DNA from: an uncultured Clostridia bacterium
GTDB taxonomy: Bacteria; Bacillota; Clostridia; Oscillospirales; Ruminococcaceae
Assembly: GCA_947629905.1 (NCBI GenBank)
Contig: CANRFM010000011.1
Span: 1-64,000 of the forward strand
Direction of reading: 5' to 3'
Length of the DNA: 64,000 nucleotides
A program made the translations under genes and the position numbers. This document shows, piece by piece, positions 8,649-17,113 of the stretch (its first letter is position 1; the number at the start of each line of letters is the position of its first letter). Under the pieces are notes generated by a model. The model ran no database searches and was not told the origin of the DNA. It saw only the letters and a program-made list of their open reading frames with translations.

Positions 8649-9805
8649 ATTTCCGGGAATACTGCGACATTGAAGCCTCCGGCGGCAACCCCTACCCTTT
8701 CATCAATGCCATCCGCCAAAGCCCCGTTGCCTGCGGCAATCAACACTGCCGGGGCAGTATATTCTGCTGCCGGGTCGCACGCTCCGACCTTGAAGCATTG
8801 CAGGAGATCGCCGCCCGCTGCCATATGCAGCTGAACATTCGCCGGAAGCGTTCAGTACTGGGGATGTTCCGGCGCTATCGGTTTCGGGTCGGCTTGGCGG
8901 CGGGTATCCTGTTGGGGGCTGTGCTGCTGTTCTACCAGTCGAATGTCGTTGAAACCATCGAATTACAGGGCAATTCCACGGTTGCCGACAGTGTCATTCT
9001 CAGCATCCTCGAAGAGGAGGGCGTACACCGGGGCGTTTGGATTCCGGATATGGATATGCTGCACCTTGAAAGGCGCTTGCGGGCTGCCGTGCCTGACCTT
9101 GCGTGGGTCGGCATCCGGCACACCGGCAACCGCCTTGTGGTGGAGGTGACAGAAGTCAAGCACGCCCCCGAACTGCTCCACGAGCGCACCCCCTGCAACA
9201 TCATCGCCGCCGAAAATGCCCAGATCACAGACGTTAAGGTGTATGCCGGACATCTGGAGCGCCTGATCGGGGACGGTGTCGCAAAGGGCGACCTGCTTGT
9301 CAGCGGGATGTACACGAACGAACGTGGGCTGATGTCCTATCATCACGCCATTGCCTCAGTGACGGGCATTTTTGAGCGGGAGACAGAGCTGACAGAACCT
9401 TTCACCGTCACGGAGACTGTGCCGACCGGAAATGTCGTCCAACAGAAATGGCTACGCATTTTTGGGCTGAAACTCCCCCTGACATTCCAGCAGCCAGATT
9501 TTACAGAAAGCACCGCAGAGGAAACGGAGACAGCATTCTCCTTTTTAGGCATGACGCTGCCCTGCGGTATTCTTCAGCGTACCACCGCCGAAACCGTCAC
9601 GACGGAAACCACCCGCACCGAAGAAGAAGTCCGCCTTGCCCTGCACGCAGCCGTTGTCCGCTATGAAAAAAATCTGCTCGCCGATGTGACGATACTGAAC
9701 CGGACACTGGACTACACCCCCGGAGAGGACGGCATCACCTGCCACCTGTACTATCGGGTAGAGGGCGAGATCGGGACTGAATCAGACTTCTATATCCAAA
9801 AATAA
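8645..9805 (+). CDS. yqfD: Sporulation protein YqfD
   Basis: Single TM then IELQGNSTV...SILEEEGVHRGVW...WVGIRHTGNRLVVEVTE typical of YqfD; 4-bp overlap with yqfC. Confidence 0.85.
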   Translation: MNFREYCDIEASGGNPYPFINAIRQSPVACGNQHCRGSIFCCRVARSDLEALQEIAARCHMQLNIRRKRSVLGMFRRYRFRVGLAAGILLGAVLLFYQSNVVETIELQGNSTVADSVILSILEEEGVHRGVWIPDMDMLHLERRLRAAVPDLAWVGIRHTGNRLVVEVTEVKHAPELLHERTPCNIIAAENAQITDVKVYAGHLERLIGDGVAKGDLLVSGMYTNERGLMSYHHAIASVTGIFERETELTEPFTVTETVPTGNVVQQKWLRIFGLKLPLTFQQPDFTESTAEETETAFSFLGMTLPCGILQRTTAETVTTETTRTEEEVRLALHAAVVRYEKNLLADVTILNRTLDYTPGEDGITCHLYYRVEGEIGTESDFYIQK

Positions 9806-9834
9806 AACAGGACTGCCGAAGCAGCCCTGTTTTT
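9806..9834. terminator. Bidirectional terminator between yqfD and GH9
   Basis: AACAGGACTGC-CGAA-GCAGCCCTGTTTTT. Confidence 0.75.
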
Positions 9835-9846
9835 GAATATCTGTTA

Positions 9847-12800
9847 TTATTGTGCAGCAATCGGGAAATCAGCCTGTGTGAGGATCTCGATAACCAGCTG
9901 CAGAATGTTCAGTGCATCGTAAGGAGCAACTGCACCATCCTGATCAACGTCAGCATTGGTAATACCCTGATCAGTCAGTGTAGCACCGTCAACGTTCATC
10001 AGCATCTGGTTTACAGCGATAACATCAGACAAATTTACAGTACCATTGCAGTCAGCATCGCCCCAGATGATATCGCCTGTTACAGACGGCTTGGTATCAC
10101 TCTCACCCTCTGTCGGAGTGGTGGGCTTGGTCGGCTTCGTTGTAGTGCCGCTGCCATCAGCTTCAGCAGCTTCATCCTGCATGAAGGATGCGATCCATGC
10201 GAGCGGTGCGTTCCAGTTGATGGTAACCTCGTTGGTAGACCATGCTTCGATGGAGTCTACATAGCATCTCTGAGACGGGTTGCTGTCATCGCCCGGAACA
10301 AAGCCCAGTGCACGTACATACGGGTCTTGCAGACCTGCGTTAGGACCACCGGACAGAACGCCGTCAGGAGCCAGAGGCAGAGTCTTGTCAAGTTCGTAAG
10401 ACCAGTATCTGTGGTGCGGGTTCGTCAGCTTGTAAGAACCGTAACCAGAAACGAAGGAGAAGGACAGCGGGTTGCAGCCGAGCAGGTAGTCCAGTGCGGA
10501 AACAACGCCGTTCATGTAGGTCACATCGCCAGTCAGGTCATAAGCATAAGCCATAACGATCGTGTTGTTGATGACCATGGAGTTGGAACCCCACTCATAG
10601 CCTTGGATCATAACACTCTCAGGCAGGTTGTTCGGGTCGTTGTAAGGATCACCGTCATACTTGTAGGGGATACCATAACCCTGTACAGCCTCTTCATCTA
10701 CATAAGCCTGTGCAGCTTCTACGATGGAATCTTCCACAGTCTTCTTCTGCGTATCATCCAGCAGATCTTCATGCAGTGCCAGTGTCAGAGAACCAGCAGA
10801 TGCTGTGTTGCCCCAGTTGAAGGAGGTGAAAGAACCCTTGTTCTCACCGCCGGTGCATCTTGTCGTTACCTTGAAAGCATCCTTGTATTCGGAGAGTTTG
10901 TCAAAATACGTAGAGGCATCCGCATCGCCCATTTCGCTTGCGGAAACGAAGATCTCGCAAGCTGCCCAGTAAGCATCATCCTTGACCTCGGTATCACCGT
11001 AAGGACCACCGCCCTTTGCCTGATACATCGGTGCATAGAGAGAAGTCTCATTCTCCTCTTCCTTGGTAAAGTGAGAGCCCTGTGTCAGGTCAGCCGGATA
11101 ATAGTGTGCCTCATAAGCTGCATATGCCTTCTTTGCTTCATCCAGATAGAATGCAGCCTTTTCAGCATCATAATCCTTCCAAAGTCTTGCTGCCTGTGCT
11201 GCGCAAGCTGCGTAGTTCAGGGTAGCTGCGAACGTCGGCGGCTTTACGATACGAACAGTCTCCCATTCCTTTTCATAGTCCCACGGTCTTGTAGCCAGAC
11301 CAGTCCACTTGTGGTCGTGCAGCTTGTGGTATACCATACCTGCATACTTGCCCCATGTCGGATCATCCGGCTGAACGACCATCTTGGTCATCCAGTCAAG
11401 CTCGTAAGCACACTCATCGAGGATATCCGGGATCTTGTTGCCGTTCTCCGGGATAATGATCGTACCAGAATCATCAGCGAACTTTTCGTTACCTGCATCC
11501 GGATCAACGGTGATCGCTCTCTCGTACATATTCTGGAGCGTCCATACAGAGATACCGCCGTTTACAACGTACTTACCATGGTCACCGGCATCGTACCAGC
11601 CGCCGGATGCAGTCATAGTTCCGGAAGCATAAGTCCCGGTAGCCTCTTCCTTGCTTGCGTACTCATTCTTCCAGATCTTCTGGATAGAAGCCGTATCTGT
11701 CTTGTGACCGCCTTCGTGACCCATGCCTGTGCCCTTGCCGTCAGAGCCGCCGGATGTACAATATTTATCTTCAATATCGATACCGGAACGGTTCTGATAG
11801 AAGTAGTTGACCGCATTGGTCAGCAGGTCATGCGAATCATCGGAATAGATGTTGTCGCCGATGTTGAAATCGAACGATCTCCAATCCTTGCCCTTGATGC
11901 GCAGGAAGTATCTGCCGGGCGTGGTGTAATCGGAGAAGTCGAGCTTGCAGACAGTATCTGCGGAATCCGGATCCTTGAATGCCTTGCCGGACGTTCCCTC
12001 ATAAACGACCTTGTTAGATTTAGAATCCACCAGCTCAAAGTCGTAAGTATCGCCTACGCCGATAGAGATCTTGGTAGCGCCATATACGATGTCGCCTTGG
12101 TTGTCGCCCAGTGTAGCGATCTTAGCCAGATTGGAGTAGTAACCGATCTGGTTTACGGAGATAAAGTTGACAGGCTCACCGTCTACCTGCAATTCCGGAT
12201 GTCCTACTACGCTGTAGTTACGGTCTGTTGCACCGTAGGACTTGCCCGGGTCAGCATCGCAGTCGTCGCAGGTCAGGCACTCGATGGACATATCATCGAA
12301 CCAAAGCTCGTCGCCCTCCTGTGCATTGCCCTCAAACTCGTGACCCATTGCATAGTGGAATGCCCACTCAATGCCTTCCAGATCTTGGGTCGGCTTGAAT
12401 ATGCCCTCATAGGTCTGCCAGTCCGTGGAAAGGATAGCAGCACTGCCGTACTGACCGCCCATGTGCGGACCCATGTGCATATTGCCCTGATTGCCGTCCA
12501 GCTCGAAGTACTCCTCATCGCCCTTGATATTACCGATCTTGGAGCAGAGCTGCATACCGGCTCTCTTTGCCTTTACCTTAAAGCTTACCTTGTACTCATG
12601 ATTTGCCTTGAAATTGAGGTTCCTGCATCTGAACTGCAGATCCCACTTCTCACCGTCGCCGCCCTCCGGCACGAGGACTGTCAGGTGAACTACACCGTTG
12701 TCACCTTCCTTGGTCAGCTCAAACTCCTGCTTTGCAGGACTTGTCTCACAGGTGTGCCACGGAAGCGCCTTGTAATCGAAGGACGTTTCACCAAGCACCT

Positions 12801-12903
12801 GACCTGCTGAAACATCGATCGGCGCAAATTCTGCAGCCATCGGTGCGAGCATTGCCACAGCCATGATCCCGGCTATGACAGCTCTGGAAAATTTCTTATG
12901 CAT
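9847..12903 (-). CDS. GH9 cellulase with CBM4-like and Ig-like N-terminal domains and C-terminal type I dockerin
   Basis: GGWYDAGDHGKYVVNGGISVWTL (GH9), PHHRYWSY late GH9 motif, N-terminal CBM4/9-like region. Dockerin GDADCNGTVNLSDVIAVNQMLMN...ADVDQDGAVAPYDALNILQLVIE; signal peptide. Confidence 0.93.
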   Translation of the reverse strand: MHKKFSRAVIAGIMAVAMLAPMAAEFAPIDVSAGQVLGETSFDYKALPWHTCETSPAKQEFELTKEGDNGVVHLTVLVPEGGDGEKWDLQFRCRNLNFKANHEYKVSFKVKAKRAGMQLCSKIGNIKGDEEYFELDGNQGNMHMGPHMGGQYGSAAILSTDWQTYEGIFKPTQDLEGIEWAFHYAMGHEFEGNAQEGDELWFDDMSIECLTCDDCDADPGKSYGATDRNYSVVGHPELQVDGEPVNFISVNQIGYYSNLAKIATLGDNQGDIVYGATKISIGVGDTYDFELVDSKSNKVVYEGTSGKAFKDPDSADTVCKLDFSDYTTPGRYFLRIKGKDWRSFDFNIGDNIYSDDSHDLLTNAVNYFYQNRSGIDIEDKYCTSGGSDGKGTGMGHEGGHKTDTASIQKIWKNEYASKEEATGTYASGTMTASGGWYDAGDHGKYVVNGGISVWTLQNMYERAITVDPDAGNEKFADDSGTIIIPENGNKIPDILDECAYELDWMTKMVVQPDDPTWGKYAGMVYHKLHDHKWTGLATRPWDYEKEWETVRIVKPPTFAATLNYAACAAQAARLWKDYDAEKAAFYLDEAKKAYAAYEAHYYPADLTQGSHFTKEEENETSLYAPMYQAKGGGPYGDTEVKDDAYWAACEIFVSASEMGDADASTYFDKLSEYKDAFKVTTRCTGGENKGSFTSFNWGNTASAGSLTLALHEDLLDDTQKKTVEDSIVEAAQAYVDEEAVQGYGIPYKYDGDPYNDPNNLPESVMIQGYEWGSNSMVINNTIVMAYAYDLTGDVTYMNGVVSALDYLLGCNPLSFSFVSGYGSYKLTNPHHRYWSYELDKTLPLAPDGVLSGGPNAGLQDPYVRALGFVPGDDSNPSQRCYVDSIEAWSTNEVTINWNAPLAWIASFMQDEAAEADGSGTTTKPTKPTTPTEGESDTKPSVTGDIIWGDADCNGTVNLSDVIAVNQMLMNVDGATLTDQGITNADVDQDGAVAPYDALNILQLVIEILTQADFPIAAQ

Positions 12904-13166
12904 TTCAGCACCCTCCCTTTAGAAAAATAGGTTTCAGACATACTGTATGCCAGTGCAATACACACAGCATCTCCACGTTCATTGACGAGCAGATATACGT
13001 GGACTGCTGAACAGCCCAACTCATCATATTTATTATATACTATATGCACAAAAAAGTAAAGTGTTTTTTTGAACTTTGGTAAAATTTCCAATACACGGGC
13101 ACAATTTTTGTGCATTATTTACAAACAGCCTCTCCTAAAAGGAAAGGCTGCTTGTTTCGGAACGCC

Positions 13167-15554
13167 TTACACCGGCAATTCCGGGATAATTTCAATCACA
13201 TAGCACAGGATATTGAGCGCATCCGCAGGAGCAAGCAAGCCATCCCTATCCACATCGCCGTTGTGCTGCTGCTGTTCATCCAGTGTGGTGAGGTTCAGCA
13301 GAAAACGGTTCAGCTCAATGACATCCGCAAGATTGACCTTGCCGTCCACCTCTACGTCGCCATAAACCACATCGCCCGGTACAGGTTCAGTAGCCTCGCC
13401 GCCGGAAGTCGTGTCCTCCGGTTCAACCGGTGCAGGGCGGGTCGGTGTCTCCACGTCCGGCGTTGTGCCGTCCGGCTCGATGCCCCATACCAGCTCATCA
13501 TTCACGTACATGGTAATATGTTCGTTGAGTGAATCGCTGCTCTTGAGGTCGGTAGCTGTTTCGATACCGCCCAGATAGGAGTAGTCATTCGTGGGATCCC
13601 ATGCGCCCGTTGTCGGCTGTCCGTCCACAGCATCCGGAATGGAGACACGGAACTGCACCTCGTCACGGTGTTCACTCTGTCCGGTCGGCTGGATCGCACG
13701 TCCGTCCGGGAACTGGATCAGCGCATAGTAGGTATTGCCTGTCGGGTCGCCGTCATACTTGAAAGGACCGGAAACTTCGGCAAAGCCCTGCTCTCCCTCC
13801 TGATACTGCTGAGAACCGCAGATAATGGAAATATCATCCACGGAAAGCCCAGCCGCCAGCACTTCTGAAACATCGAAATAGTAGCGGTAGGAAACATTCT
13901 TCTCCACTCTTGCCGGCCAAGCCGTATGGTTCATCGCCCAAGCCTTGATCTCCGTGTAGCTGTCGCCGGAACCATTCAGGACGGCTGCGACTTCCCATTC
14001 TGCCCACTTCGGCGTTTCTGTCGGCGGGAAATCTGCCAGCGGTGTTCCGCCGTGGTCGTCGATCATAGCGCAGAGGCAAGCCGTATAGCCCGCATTGTAG
14101 TCGATAGCGACCTCTGTATACTGGTAGTCCGAAACTTTATAGCTGCCGTAACTGCCCGTGTTGTCCGGACCGCCGATCAGTGCGCCGTAAAGGGTATGTG
14201 CATATTCGGTCTGCCAGCCCTCTTCGCCGCCTGTTTCCTGACCGAGTTCGTTCCAGTGGTCGTCATGGATGCCGGAAGCAGTTCTGTGGTGGATGGCAGT
14301 AGGCTGCTTATCGCCCATACCGAGCACATAGCTCATATTTTCCTCATTATCACCGAAGCAGTAGTCCATCTGACTGTCTGCCCATTCGTCAAACTTCTGC
14401 ACCTTTGCAGCATCGTCCTTGAAGATCGTATCGCTGGCAAGCTTTGCCAAGAATGCCGTATTGGTAGCATGGCGCAGGCAGCCCCAGTTGGTGAGGTGAG
14501 AAAGCCCGCCGGGGGTCACTTTTCCCTCAAAGGGTTTCAGCCCGGCAGCTTCGCCCTCATTCATCCAGTAGCGGAGGTGCTTTTCAATATGGTTGATCCA
14601 TTCTTCTTTCCCGGTGATCTGCGCATAGAGGAGTGCCGCAGCCTGTGTCGTATCATCCCATGCAAGCCCCCACGTATATTTCCAGTCGGTAGACTGATTT
14701 TCTTGTGGGAAATTTGGGATATAGTCGCTCTCGATCTTGTCCAGATACGCCTGATCGCCGGTCGCTTTATAGAGCCAGCAAGCAGCATACATACAGTCAT
14801 CGACCCATGTAGAAGTATTGTACATCCCCGACATACCGCCGACATCTTTCGTATCACGGATCGCATCTGCGCCCTCGAAAAGATCTTTTGCGTGCTCAAG
14901 GTATTCCGCTGCCTTGTCAGGGTCGCTGTCTTTGAAGATCATGTACCCCTGTGCAAGCGCCGCTGCGGAAAGGGCAGCAACGGTGGAGTTTTCGATGATG
15001 TCATAGGGACGTTCCCAGTCGTCGTTGTTCAGGTGATGCTTTCTCAGGTAAACTTCGGCGCTGCACCAGATATTATGATCCGTCGAACCCCCCGTAAAGT
15101 CGCCGATCGTGCCGACCATTTTTCCGCCGCCACGGTCTGCGCCAAGGACATAATCCATGCCCCACTGGATGTTGTTCCGGTAAAGCTCACCAAGCCCTGC
15201 GCCGTCTACAGCATCCTGATACTCCATATAGCCCCATGCTAAAATGGACGCACTATAGGCATTTGTCAGGGTGAATTTGAAGTGGTCGCCCGCATCGAAC
15301 CAGCCGCCGGGAACGACATCTGTTTCCTTGCCGTCCTCGTCCACCATAGAATTGGAACGCCATGAGACCTCGTTCCATTCCGGCAGAACGCCCGACTGCT
15401 GCACCTCATAGAAGAACATGGACTTCTGAAGCGCTTCCGCATAGTTGTAGTCTCCCTCTGCCCTGACGGTCAGCGGGACAGCTGCCTGCATGGGTGCGCT
15501 CAGTGCAGCAGCACACACAGCAAGCCCGGCAAGGAATGCCGTCAATTTTTTCAT
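13167..15554 (-). CDS. GH9 endoglucanase with CBM3c-like domain and C-terminal dockerin
   Basis: YNYAEALQKSMFFYEVQQSG, PGGWFDAGDHFKFTLTNAYSASIL, HHRTASG. CBM3c-like WAEWEVAAVLNGSGDSYTEIKAWAMNHTAWPARV. Dockerin GDVEVDGKVNLADVIELNRFLLN...GDVDRDGLLAPADALNILCYVIE. Start MKKLTAF. Confidence 0.93.
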   Translation of the reverse strand: MKKLTAFLAGLAVCAAALSAPMQAAVPLTVRAEGDYNYAEALQKSMFFYEVQQSGVLPEWNEVSWRSNSMVDEDGKETDVVPGGWFDAGDHFKFTLTNAYSASILAWGYMEYQDAVDGAGLGELYRNNIQWGMDYVLGADRGGGKMVGTIGDFTGGSTDHNIWCSAEVYLRKHHLNNDDWERPYDIIENSTVAALSAAALAQGYMIFKDSDPDKAAEYLEHAKDLFEGADAIRDTKDVGGMSGMYNTSTWVDDCMYAACWLYKATGDQAYLDKIESDYIPNFPQENQSTDWKYTWGLAWDDTTQAAALLYAQITGKEEWINHIEKHLRYWMNEGEAAGLKPFEGKVTPGGLSHLTNWGCLRHATNTAFLAKLASDTIFKDDAAKVQKFDEWADSQMDYCFGDNEENMSYVLGMGDKQPTAIHHRTASGIHDDHWNELGQETGGEEGWQTEYAHTLYGALIGGPDNTGSYGSYKVSDYQYTEVAIDYNAGYTACLCAMIDDHGGTPLADFPPTETPKWAEWEVAAVLNGSGDSYTEIKAWAMNHTAWPARVEKNVSYRYYFDVSEVLAAGLSVDDISIICGSQQYQEGEQGFAEVSGPFKYDGDPTGNTYYALIQFPDGRAIQPTGQSEHRDEVQFRVSIPDAVDGQPTTGAWDPTNDYSYLGGIETATDLKSSDSLNEHITMYVNDELVWGIEPDGTTPDVETPTRPAPVEPEDTTSGGEATEPVPGDVVYGDVEVDGKVNLADVIELNRFLLNLTTLDEQQQHNGDVDRDGLLAPADALNILCYVIEIIPELPV

Positions 15555-15727
15555 AGTATCTTCCCCTCTCTGAAAAGAACAGCTTCGTCCGCCCCCGAAA
15601 GGGCGCATATGTATACTTTTATTGTACACGAAACGGCGTGGTTTGTCAAGTGTTTTAACAAAAATAAACCAGAATGCCCGACAAGATGCAGGATTTTCCA
15701 CGCACACTGTTATTCAGCGCTTACATA

Positions 15728-17110
15728 TCAGGTGTATTCCTCACTGTTTTCGTTGTATGCTTTCCGTGCATTGACAAATGCCACAAGACCTACGATCAGA
15801 AAGAGCAGTACAGCTCCCTCTATGATGAGCGTCATAGCGTGTATCGAAAAGGAGGATTCACCGCATTCTGCGCATTGCTCTTTGACAAGACCGGGAATGA
15901 TGAAGAAATTGAATACCCCGAACATCTTGACCGGCTGCAAGTTGTGTTCCTTGACAGCAAGCGTGACAGTATCATACAGTTCACCGCAGCGTACACAGTA
16001 ACGCTCCGCAGTACCCGTTTCCGTGCAGGTCGGCTCTTTGGTCGTCACCGTTTCACCAGCAACGTGAAACACAAAGGAACCCTGATCACTGACACAGGAG
16101 ATCTCCCACTCACAGATAAAGCCGTAATTCACATAGTAGTCGGATTCCCGGTATTCTGCTCCGATATTGGATTCTGCGACCCACTTTCCGGGTGAAAAGC
16201 TGCCTGAAGCAATGTTCATGGCAGCATGGACAGATTCACCGTCCGGATTATCCGGCTCACCCGGCGACCAATTGCTGTATGTGATGTCTGCTGTGTAACC
16301 GCCGCTGTCCCAGTTCCATTGTTCGCCGGATTCTTTTGCACCGATCCAGTACATATTCTTCTTTTCTTCCATCTGCAAAATGGACTGCGTCAGGAAATCC
16401 TGCTCCTCAGCCGATTCGATAAAGACCAGATGCCCGCCCATTTCCTTACAGAAACTATCCGCTTCTTCCGCTGTCAGGGAGACATGAAAGACCTTGTACA
16501 TATCGTTTCCGAATGTCAGCGTATTATCCGGGAGCGCATGGTCGCCCTCCTCTGTATATTCAATTGTATCTTTCCAATACTCACCGCTGTCCCATTCACA
16601 CAGGTAAGCCGCATCCCCGGAGAAGGCACTGTCGTTCCACCCGCCGTCCGGATATGCCGACAGCAAAAATTGCCCGTACTTCTCATCCAAGCTGCTCGGT
16701 TCACTGTCTGCCCAGTCGGTGTATTCCACCGGCTCATCCGTGACCCATTTCCAGCCCTCTCCTTCCCGGACAAGCCCGAAAAAGATCTGATCATAGCCAG
16801 CGCCGGCATAATTCTGAAATACCGCTTTACTTTCCTCTGCACTTGTCAGCGTTGCCAGATGTCCTCCCCTTGCGGCACAGAGACGCTGTGCTGCTTCCCA
16901 CGAAATCTCCATGGAATTCAGATCCTGATAGAGCATATAATAATGCCCTTCATAGCAGAACGCCTCCTGCGTGATCAGCAATTCTTCCTGCGCACCTACC
17001 GGAACACTATACAGCCACGGCAGGATCCCCGCAGCAGCCAGCCCTGCACACAGGCAGGAAAACACCCGCCGTCCCCCGCAAGCAAGATCTCTGATAAGTC
17101 GATTTTTCAT
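15728..17110 (-). CDS. Secreted/membrane protein with two C-type lectin domains and C-terminal TM
   Basis: Two CLECT-like modules (SWEAAQRLCAARGGHLATLTSAEE...YLCEWD; TAEEADSFCKEMGGHLVFIESAEEQ...YWIGAKESGEQWNWDSG...NWSPGEPDNPDG...FICEWE) and terminal TM AMTLIIEGAVLLFLIVGLVAFV. Confidence 0.85.
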   Translation of the reverse strand: MKNRLIRDLACGGRRVFSCLCAGLAAAGILPWLYSVPVGAQEELLITQEAFCYEGHYYMLYQDLNSMEISWEAAQRLCAARGGHLATLTSAEESKAVFQNYAGAGYDQIFFGLVREGEGWKWVTDEPVEYTDWADSEPSSLDEKYGQFLLSAYPDGGWNDSAFSGDAAYLCEWDSGEYWKDTIEYTEEGDHALPDNTLTFGNDMYKVFHVSLTAEEADSFCKEMGGHLVFIESAEEQDFLTQSILQMEEKKNMYWIGAKESGEQWNWDSGGYTADITYSNWSPGEPDNPDGESVHAAMNIASGSFSPGKWVAESNIGAEYRESDYYVNYGFICEWEISCVSDQGSFVFHVAGETVTTKEPTCTETGTAERYCVRCGELYDTVTLAVKEHNLQPVKMFGVFNFFIIPGLVKEQCAECGESSFSIHAMTLIIEGAVLLFLIVGLVAFVNARKAYNENSEEYT

Positions 17111-17113
17111 ACA

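Noticed and set aside
9850-12810. 986-aa plus-strand ORF
   Set aside because: Exactly antisense to a clear GH9-dockerin gene; composition reflects the complementary codon pattern, with no recognisable domain.
15728-17110. Diversity-generating retroelement with C-type lectin target
   Set aside because: No reverse transcriptase, Avd or template repeat seen nearby; the CLECT similarity alone does not support a DGR.
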